Below, piece by piece: positions 1-5,698 of a stretch of DNA of 10,641 nucleotides. A program made the translations under genes and the position numbers. The stretch is from contig DHJO01000072.1 of assembly GCA_002404375.1 (NCBI GenBank), positions 1,781 to 12,421 of the forward strand. The letters run 5' to 3'. The DNA is from Gemmatimonadales bacterium UBA4718. GTDB lineage: Bacteria > Gemmatimonadota > Gemmatimonadetes > Gemmatimonadales > Gemmatimonadaceae. Each line of letters opens with the position of its first letter. Positions within the stretch are counted from its first letter, which is position 1. Below the pieces are notes generated by a model, which was given only the letters and a program-made list of their open reading frames with translations, was not told the origin of the DNA and did not search any database.

Positions 1-490
1 TCCACGTGCCGCTGGTAACCTTGTTCCCCGAAGTGGCCGGAACCGTCGTGTAGGTTCCCTCAATGGTGCCCCGGTCACGGAAAGCGCCCTGAAAGGTCGT
101 GGTCACCTGACAAGCGCATTGCGGGTCGCGATAAGGATCGAGCGTTCCGACGACGTTGCTGCCTTCCTTGCGCACGAAGTGAATGGTGAGGACCTCCCGA
201 ACGTTGGGTACCGAAGGATCGACCGGCGCATGATTGACGGCGAACGAGGAATCGGCCCACGGTAACATCACGACGTTTCCAGAAGCGGCAAGTTCAGCTG
301 CGCGAAGGGTGAAGGCGATCGTCCCGTTTCGGCCTGTTTGACTACTGGCGTAGTTCCCCCGCCATTCTCCGACGAGTGGGTTGAGATCGAAGTCGCTGGC
401 CGTCAGCTCGATCTCCGGCTGTCGCGCCGCGCACCCCGCAATAGCGAGAGTGGCGCCCGCAACGGCGACAACGAAGGTCAGGCGCTTCAT
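1..490 (-). CDS. Putative lipoprotein, 3' part missing
   Basis: This is the last visible gene of the minus-strand operon, and its C-terminus lies beyond the window edge; 163 codons are present. The N-terminus is a lipoprotein signal: basic start MKR, a hydrophobic stretch, then the lipobox I-A-G-C with the lipidated Cys at residue 20. The mature part opens with LVGEWRGNY and later shows GTIEGTYTT and GTW. These short G-x-Y and G-x-W strands are typical of small beta-barrel or lipocalin-like lipoproteins, but I do not recognise a named family. A C-A-C pair occurs in the sequence PQCACQV. Two adjacent ATG codons exist (493 and 490); I chose 490 because GGAG at 496-499 then sits five bases upstream. 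The gene begins 12 bases after the glycosyltransferase stop, so it is probably co-transcribed. A role at the envelope alongside polysaccharide synthesis is inference only. Confidence 0.75.
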   Translation of the reverse strand, partial: MKRLTFVVAVAGATLAIAGCAARQPEIELTASDFDLNPLVGEWRGNYASSQTGRNGTIAFTLRAAELAASGNVVMLPWADSSFAVNHAPVDPSVPNVREVLTIHFVRKEGSNVVGTLDPYRDPQCACQVTTTFQGAFRDRGTIEGTYTTVPATSGNKVTSGTW

Positions 491-502
491 CATTGCTCCG
501 GG

Positions 503-1945
503 TTAGTTGGTTTCGGCGATGCCGACCGGTTTCTGAAATCCCTTCCTCTCCATCGCCCCCCAATCCTTTCGTCCACGCAGGAATTTCCAGAGGCCCCGCA
601 GCCGCCAGTAAACCGTCACTTGCCTGTAGCCGAGATTCTCCAGCATTGCCCACCAGAAAAGGAGCGCGCGGTCTCTGAATGAATCGTAGCGGTGGAAACT
701 CACATCCTCCAGGATGAGCGTGAACGCGGTGAGGGCGGTCCCGAGACCATATGCCGTCAGATAGAAGAGGCCGGCGAAGCTCCAGTCTACAACGTGGAAG
801 GCGAGTCCCAGAGCGAGACTGATCAGGCCAACCGCTTCGATCACTGGGGCAAGCAGCTCGACGAATACGTAGTACGGAAAAACAAAAACACCGGTTACTC
901 CATACCGGGGATTGAACAACATCCCTCGGTGCCGCCAGAGGCAGTCAGCGAGACCGCGATGCCAGCGATCACGCTGCCGTCCCAGCACCCTCATCGACTC
1001 GGGAACTTCAGTCCACGCCACCGGATCAGGAACGAAGGCGATCCTGCCGGGCCCCTCCCGTTCGTACGAAAGTCTTCTGAGCCGCAACACCAGCTCCATA
1101 TCCTCTCCGACAGTATCGTGGAGATATCCGCCGGAGCTCAGCACTGACTCGCGTCTGAAAAGACCAAACGCGCCCGAGATGATGATGTTGCCGCCCAGCC
1201 TGTTCCATCCGAGCCTCCCGAAGAGGAAAGCCCTCAGATACTCGACGACCTGCATCCCAGCGAGCGCATTGACTGGAACGCGAGCCCTTACGACCCGTCC
1301 TAGCTTGACCTCCGATCCATTGACGACGCGAATGGTACCTCCGGTCGCTACAACGTCGGTAGCGTAGAGGAATGGCCGCACCATCCGCTGGAGTCCATCG
1401 GGCTCGATGAGAGTGTCCGCGTCCATCGCGCACACCAGCTCTCCTTGCGCGAAGCTGAGTCCGACGTTCAGAGCGTCGGCCTTGCCTCCATTCTCCTTGT
1501 CGACCACGACGAGTGATGGATAGCTCGCCGAACGATACAGGTCGCGCACCTGTTTCGTTTTGACGCGCTGCTGGTAGATCGTCTTCACCGGCACAAGATC
1601 GAATCGCTCCTTCAACACCTCTACGGTTCGGTCCTTCGACCCGTCGTTGATTACGATGACCTCGAGGCTCGGATACTGGAGAGCGAGCAGCGCCCGCAGA
1701 CTTACTTCGATCGTCGCCTCCTCATTGAACGCCGGGGCCAGAATCGATATTCGCGGCGACAGCGTCGAGCTAAGGAGCAGGTGCCGGCTCTCGTCGGCGA
1801 TCAGCAGCATGTGGCGACGCATCTCGATCAACGAGCTGACGAGAAGAACCAGGTACCAGCCGTTTACCGCGAGGAAGTAGACGAGCACGACGAACTGGCC
1901 CTTGATCAGGACCTGATTGATCGCCGTCGCCAGAAACTCGCTCAT
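503..1945 (-). CDS. Processive family 2 glycosyltransferase, membrane-bound exopolysaccharide synthase
   Basis: This 480-residue protein is a GT-A fold inverting glycosyltransferase of the cellulose/hyaluronan/PNAG synthase type. It would polymerise a beta-linked sugar from a UDP-sugar at the inner membrane. A first membrane segment covers about residues 14-40. The catalytic domain begins near 65 (ISILAPAFNEE), with nucleotide-binding D101 in VINDGSKD, K155 in ENGGKADALN, the DxD motif D175-A-D177, the GED motif at 280-282 (catalytic base D282) and the processivity motif QRDRW at 324-328. Hydrophobic C-terminal segments (about 351-380, 385-412, 427-437) complete the membrane part. All key residues are present, so it looks active. 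The ATG at 1945 overlaps the HEAT gene stop in an ATGA arrangement. A longer in-frame extension to 2119 is basic, low-complexity and inside the HEAT gene, so it was discarded. The sugar and polymer cannot be read from the sequence; a PgaC/IcaA-like or cellulose-like product is possible. Confidence 0.92.
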   Translation of the reverse strand: MSEFLATAINQVLIKGQFVVLVYFLAVNGWYLVLLVSSLIEMRRHMLLIADESRHLLLSSTLSPRISILAPAFNEEATIEVSLRALLALQYPSLEVIVINDGSKDRTVEVLKERFDLVPVKTIYQQRVKTKQVRDLYRSASYPSLVVVDKENGGKADALNVGLSFAQGELVCAMDADTLIEPDGLQRMVRPFLYATDVVATGGTIRVVNGSEVKLGRVVRARVPVNALAGMQVVEYLRAFLFGRLGWNRLGGNIIISGAFGLFRRESVLSSGGYLHDTVGEDMELVLRLRRLSYEREGPGRIAFVPDPVAWTEVPESMRVLGRQRDRWHRGLADCLWRHRGMLFNPRYGVTGVFVFPYYVFVELLAPVIEAVGLISLALGLAFHVVDWSFAGLFYLTAYGLGTALTAFTLILEDVSFHRYDSFRDRALLFWWAMLENLGYRQVTVYWRLRGLWKFLRGRKDWGAMERKGFQKPVGIAETN

Positions 1946-2994
1946 CCCGCCGCCGTTGCTGCGGCTTCTGGAAGGTCGAGAACCTGCTGCGCCATATCGG
2001 ATGCGAACCGATCGTCGCCTTTGATGGCGCGGCGCAGGAATAACGCGCCCGGGGCACCGATTGCTCTCAGCGCCAGCCCAGCCTCCCGCCTCACCTGCCA
2101 GCTCGAGTCGCGGAGACATTCAGCGAGCTGCGATCCCGATTGCCAGTGCTGCATCCGGCCGAGGCCGCGGGCTGCCGCAGCGCGCACCCCTGAGTCCGGA
2201 TCCTTCAAGAGGGTGGCCAAACGATCAGCCGACGACACGTCGCCAATCGCGGCGAGGACGTTGGTGGCTGCGACCCGAACGCCAACATTCTCATTTGCGG
2301 AGAGGCGATTCGCAGCCAAAAGAAATCTCGAGCCTCCAATCGCGCCGGCGACACGCAGTCCGGATTCAGCTGGAAGCCCGGTGTGGGTCTCCAGAAACGC
2401 CGCCAGCGGCTCGGTGACGATACTTCCCATTCGCAGCAGCGCGTCCTGAACCGCGAAGCGAGCCTGGGTTGCTGGATCGGCCAGCATCGTCAACATCGTG
2501 GCGATGATCGGCGGGGATGGCTGAGCCGCGGCCCATTCGGCGGCTTGTGCGCGCACTGCGGCGTTTTCGTCAGACAGGAGCTTTACGACTATCGGATCGG
2601 CAACATCCATCCTGGACAGTAGCCGCTCTCCACGAAGCCGGCGCGTCCAGAGCCGGCTTTCGCACAGCTTTCGCGCGCGCTCGATCAGCAAAACTTCGTG
2701 AGCCACGAATCGCAGCCGCTCCTTCCCGCTACCTGTCAGATTGCGCGACGTCTCGAGGAACACGGTCACCTGAACATCGTGACGCAACTGGCGCAGCAGC
2801 TCGATGTCTTCAAGGTTTATGGTTCCTCGCGTGACGAGTCGTGCCAGGGACTGGCGCGCGGTCTCGGTCAATCGCATCACCCGCCTGTGGTTGAGAAACA
2901 ACCAGAGTCCGTGGGCGAAGAAGACCGCCACCGCCAGCACGAGAAGCGCGATCTCGACCAACATCACGATGTTGAGAAAGTGCCGATCGACCAT
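1942..2994 (-). CDS. Membrane-anchored HEAT-repeat protein
   Basis: This 350-residue protein has one N-terminal membrane segment (about residues 8-34, followed by the basic NHRRVMR), so the rest probably faces the cytoplasm. A helical linker of about 90 residues leads to a run of HEAT-like helical repeats from about 125 to 340. Repeat landmarks are LLSDENAAVRAQAAEW, VGVRVAATNVLAAIGD, LLKDPDSGVRAAAARGLG and LRDSSWQVRREAGLALRAIG, with the usual D-x-x-x-x-V-R-x-x-A-A pattern. HEAT repeats make protein-binding solenoids and no catalytic motif is visible. Its start shares one base with the regulator stop (TGATG), and its stop overlaps the glycosyltransferase start by four bases. It is therefore translated between the two and is a reasonable candidate for the adaptor linking regulator and synthase at the membrane. 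That role is inferred from position only. Confidence 0.87.
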   Translation of the reverse strand: MVDRHFLNIVMLVEIALLVLAVAVFFAHGLWLFLNHRRVMRLTETARQSLARLVTRGTINLEDIELLRQLRHDVQVTVFLETSRNLTGSGKERLRFVAHEVLLIERARKLCESRLWTRRLRGERLLSRMDVADPIVVKLLSDENAAVRAQAAEWAAAQPSPPIIATMLTMLADPATQARFAVQDALLRMGSIVTEPLAAFLETHTGLPAESGLRVAGAIGGSRFLLAANRLSANENVGVRVAATNVLAAIGDVSSADRLATLLKDPDSGVRAAAARGLGRMQHWQSGSQLAECLRDSSWQVRREAGLALRAIGAPGALFLRRAIKGDDRFASDMAQQVLDLPEAAATAAG

Positions 2995-5075
2995 CAGCTG
3001 CTCTGTCTCAATACCATGCGGACTTTGTGCATTAGCACTGGAACGCTGAATGGCTTCGCGATGTGATCCGTCGCGCCAAGCTCCAGAGCCGCCAGAACGT
3101 CACGCTCTCCCGTGCGCGATGTCAGCATTACCACGCTGCTCGATCTCGTCACCTCCACCGCCTTGAGTCTGCGCAGCACATCAAGTCCGTTGAGCGCGGG
3201 AATATCGACACCGAGCAGGATGACCGTAGCCTGCACCTCAGGTGTGTGTCCCGTAAGCGCGGCGACCGCGGTTTCGCCGTCAGCGTACGTGGCGACCCGC
3301 AGGTTCCGGCTTTCCATGGCGTGCCGCAGCATTGCCACGAGAGCGACATCGTCGTCCACGATTGCCACGTCCACGCGTCTGGTAAGTGGTCCGGCGATCT
3401 GCATTCCGGAGATGCCGACCCGATTGACACCAACCTCTCTAACCTGGTGAAGGACCTCCGCGGCCTTTTGCCTCAACGCGTTAACCGTGTCCCCATCGGT
3501 CTGATACTGCGCCACTCCGCCGCTGCACTGAACCTTCACTTCCCGCCCATCGTCGGCGAGGAAGCTTTGTTCCGCAACCTTTGTACAGATCTGGTTAAGC
3601 TTGATCGCTGCGTGCTCCTTCGAGCTTCCGTACATCCCGACCAGGAATTCAGCTCCGCCCCACCAGCCCACCACATCTTCGCCGCGAAAGGATCTTGGGA
3701 GCAGCTCGCCGATAGCGCGCAACACCCGATCGCTGATGGAGCGGCCGTAGCTCTCGGCCAGGCCCGTGAATGCATCGACCTCGAGAACCGCGATCGAGTA
3801 GGGATCGGACTTTCTCCGCGCCAGTCGCAGGAAGCGCTCGATGATCTCAGTCGTTCGGCCTCCGGTCGGGAGGCCCGTAACCGGGTCTGTGTCGACCGGG
3901 CCCCGGCGCGCCTTCACTCCGGAGAGCCGGGTCTCGATCCGCATCGTCAGCTCTGCCGCCACGAACGGCTTCCCAACGTAATCGTCAGCGCCGGCCGCAA
4001 ACACGCGCCGGATACTCTCCGGATCGGTGTGTCCCGTGAGAAACAACACGGGGATCTCGCTCCAGCGACGATCGTTTCTCACGACGCGACAGAGCTCGGT
4101 GCCGCTGATTTTCGGCATCTCGAGGTCGAGCATGATCAGACTCGGCTTGGTCTCGTCGAGCGCGCTCCAGAACTGGAAGGGATCATTGATGCCTGTGACG
4201 TTGATCTTCCGCCGCCCGAGCATTGTCGTCAGCGCGCGGGTTATCTGCGCGTCGTCATCGACGACGAGAATCCGTGCGCCATCGATCCCCGAATGATCCG
4301 GCCCCGCTCCGGTACCGGAGGGTGAGGGGCGGGCAGGACCGTCGCGTGGGGTTTTTGCTTCGGCCGGTGGCTGCGGCGGACCCTCGAGAGCCGTGCGAAG
4401 GGCGAGGAGCTGCTCGGAAATCGCGACCCCGTCTACGCGGGTAATCGAATCACTCGAAAACTTTTCCGCGATCTCGCGCGCGATGCCCGAGCCACGATGA
4501 AATCCGAACTTCGTCGCAAGGTCGGCCACGCTCTGGGACTCGGCTTGCGCGGTTTTTTTCAGCTCGGGCGCCAGGCTGTCGTCGAGAAGCGCAATCGCCG
4601 CATCATCGAGAACGTCGATCTTAGCCAGAGTGGAGGCGCGAGCGCGATCCCATGCGCCGGCGACCGCGGCTGCGATATTCTCGACGTGCGACGCCTGCGG
4701 GGCCAGAACTTCGGATTTGCACATCTTCGCCAGTTCGCGCAACATCTCCTCGACGTCCACCGGCGAAAAGAAGAAGGTGTCGACACTGATTTCCCTGAGC
4801 GCGTGGAGCGCGGCTTCGGCCTGCGCCATCGAGATGATAAATGCGATCCGCACAGCGTCGTTCGCGTCTCTGGCCCTCCGGGCCACATAGATCGCATCGG
4901 CCGCGGGAAGTGTGTCGCTCAGGATCACCAGCTTGGCTTCGCCCTGGGAGGCGGCTCTGCCCATCTGTTGGGCATTCTCAAACTCGGTGACGGTCGCTCC
5001 GCGGATCCTCAGTCCGATCTCGCGGACGATCTCCGCGGGCAGCCCCGCAACCAGAACCCCGACCGCCTCGGCCAC
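2994..5075 (-). CDS. Multidomain response regulator: pseudo-REC, Hpt-like, REC, degenerate GGDEF, pseudo-REC
   Basis: This 693-residue cytoplasmic signalling protein has five recognisable segments. Residues 5-120 form a receiver-like fold without the acidic pair and with Ser53 where the phospho-Asp should be. Residues 135-206 resemble an Hpt helical bundle, but the phosphorylatable His position is Gln181. After a Pro-rich linker (232-258), residues 268-386 are a canonical receiver: acidic D273-D275, phosphoacceptor D317, T347 and K369. Residues 395-555 are a GGDEF domain whose signature is GGAEF (473-477) and whose substrate-binding motif is changed (VDAFTGLAE, 433-441), yet it keeps the inhibitory RxxD site R464-D467 exactly five residues before the signature. 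Residues 568-691 are a second good receiver fold (D574-D576, T652, K674) with Gly622 at the phospho-site. It is thus probably a non-catalytic receptor or scaffold, not a diguanylate cyclase. The start is GTG, with GGAGGG upstream near the end of the EVE gene (14-base gap). Confidence 0.9.
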   Translation of the reverse strand: MAEAVGVLVAGLPAEIVREIGLRIRGATVTEFENAQQMGRAASQGEAKLVILSDTLPAADAIYVARRARDANDAVRIAFIISMAQAEAALHALREISVDTFFFSPVDVEEMLRELAKMCKSEVLAPQASHVENIAAAVAGAWDRARASTLAKIDVLDDAAIALLDDSLAPELKKTAQAESQSVADLATKFGFHRGSGIAREIAEKFSSDSITRVDGVAISEQLLALRTALEGPPQPPAEAKTPRDGPARPSPSGTGAGPDHSGIDGARILVVDDDAQITRALTTMLGRRKINVTGINDPFQFWSALDETKPSLIMLDLEMPKISGTELCRVVRNDRRWSEIPVLFLTGHTDPESIRRVFAAGADDYVGKPFVAAELTMRIETRLSGVKARRGPVDTDPVTGLPTGGRTTEIIERFLRLARRKSDPYSIAVLEVDAFTGLAESYGRSISDRVLRAIGELLPRSFRGEDVVGWWGGAEFLVGMYGSSKEHAAIKLNQICTKVAEQSFLADDGREVKVQCSGGVAQYQTDGDTVNALRQKAAEVLHQVREVGVNRVGISGMQIAGPLTRRVDVAIVDDDVALVAMLRHAMESRNLRVATYADGETAVAALTGHTPEVQATVILLGVDIPALNGLDVLRRLKAVEVTRSSSVVMLTSRTGERDVLAALELGATDHIAKPFSVPVLMHKVRMVLRQSS

Positions 5076-5089
5076 CCGCTACCCTCCGC

Positions 5090-5593
5090 TCATCCGCTCG
5101 TCTGCTTGGCGAGCGCCAGGACGGCGTTCCACTCCGCAGCGCCCACCTTCTGTACTGATAATCTGCTTCCTTTCTGGAGGAGCGGCATTCCTTCGAGCTC
5201 GGGCTTCCCCCGCATCTCGCTCAGAGGGATCGCCCGCGGAAGTCGCTCGATCGCGTGTATATCCACCATCGACCACGGCGACTCGCCACCCTTGCTTCTC
5301 GGATCGTAGTGGGGATCCTTGGGATCGAGCGCGGTGTGATCGGGGTATCCTTCGCGAGTGATCTCGACGATTCCCACGATTCCTGGCTCGGCTCCGGAGT
5401 GATAAAAGAAGGCGAGGTCTCCTTTTTTCATCTCGTCGCGCATGTAGTTCCGGGCCTGGAAGTTTCGCACACCATCCCAGTGCGTGGCGCGGCCGGTGCA
5501 ATTCCAGAGATCGTCAAATGAAAAGGAGTCGGGTTCCGACTTGAGCAGCCAGTAATGCCGGTCCCTATGTGCAGCTTGCGCGACCTTCGCCAT
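5090..5593 (-). CDS. EVE-domain protein (DUF55/THYN1-like)
   Basis: This 167-residue protein is almost entirely one EVE domain (PUA-like fold, formerly DUF55, as in thymocyte nuclear protein 1). Family signatures are HYWLLKSEPDSFSFDDL (13-29), WDGVRNFQARNYM (39-51), KKGDLAFFYHSG (57-67) and GIVGIVEI (71-78). Members are believed to bind modified bases in nucleic acid; the precise role of free-standing bacterial EVE proteins is not settled. The ATG at 5593 is preceded by a GGTGAG-like ribosome site. The length is typical, with only about a dozen residues before the conserved core. It is the first gene of the minus-strand unit and lies 14 bases before the regulator, whose ribosome site sits in that gap. 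A link between a nucleic-acid binder and polysaccharide synthesis is not obvious; it may simply share a promoter. Confidence 0.92.
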   Translation of the reverse strand: MAKVAQAAHRDRHYWLLKSEPDSFSFDDLWNCTGRATHWDGVRNFQARNYMRDEMKKGDLAFFYHSGAEPGIVGIVEITREGYPDHTALDPKDPHYDPRSKGGESPWSMVDIHAIERLPRAIPLSEMRGKPELEGMPLLQKGSRLSVQKVGAAEWNAVLALAKQTSG

Positions 5594-5698
5594 TCAGCTC
5601 ACCGCCTGTTCGAGGAGTTGGCGCTAGTGGAACCTAACCAGCCAGGCGCCGTAGATTGGAGTACATCATAACCATCACACCACCGGGTTCTAATCACC
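5594..5698. other. Divergent intergenic region between EVE operon and prolyl oligopeptidase cluster
   Basis: These 105 bases must carry the start signals of both divergent units. On the minus strand there is a plausible promoter (listed separately). On the plus strand I see no convincing -35/-10 pair and no clear Shine-Dalgarno before the ATG at 5699. A short inverted repeat, GGCGC at 5620-5624 and GCGCC at 5646-5650, lies in the predicted EVE leader. It could be a weak hairpin or an operator, but five-base arms in GC-rich DNA are weak evidence. Confidence 0.5.
5665..5693 (-). promoter_or_regulatory. Possible sigma70-type promoter for the minus-strand operon
   Basis: Read on the minus strand, TTAGAA (5688-5693) is followed after 17 bases by TATGAT (5665-5670), a five-of-six match to the -10 consensus. 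The -35 box is weak (three of six). The predicted start of transcription is near 5658, giving a leader of about 65 bases before the EVE start codon. It sits just upstream of the oppositely oriented prolyl oligopeptidase start. Confidence 0.4.

Noticed and set aside
1946..2119. 58-residue N-terminal extension of the glycosyltransferase
   Set aside because: The extension is basic low-complexity sequence inside the HEAT gene; the ATG at 1945 in the ATGA overlap gives a natural membrane-segment start.
3063..4325. Long plus-strand open frame of 420 codons opposite the response regulator
   Set aside because: It lies wholly antisense to a gene with clear receiver and GGDEF domains; its composition (Arg, His, Pro rich, no family motifs) is that of a high-GC shadow frame.
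5620..5650. Inverted repeat GGCGC/GCGCC as a terminator or operator
   Set aside because: Arms are only five bases with a 21-base loop and no T tract on either strand; expected by chance in GC-rich DNA, so noted only within the intergenic entry.
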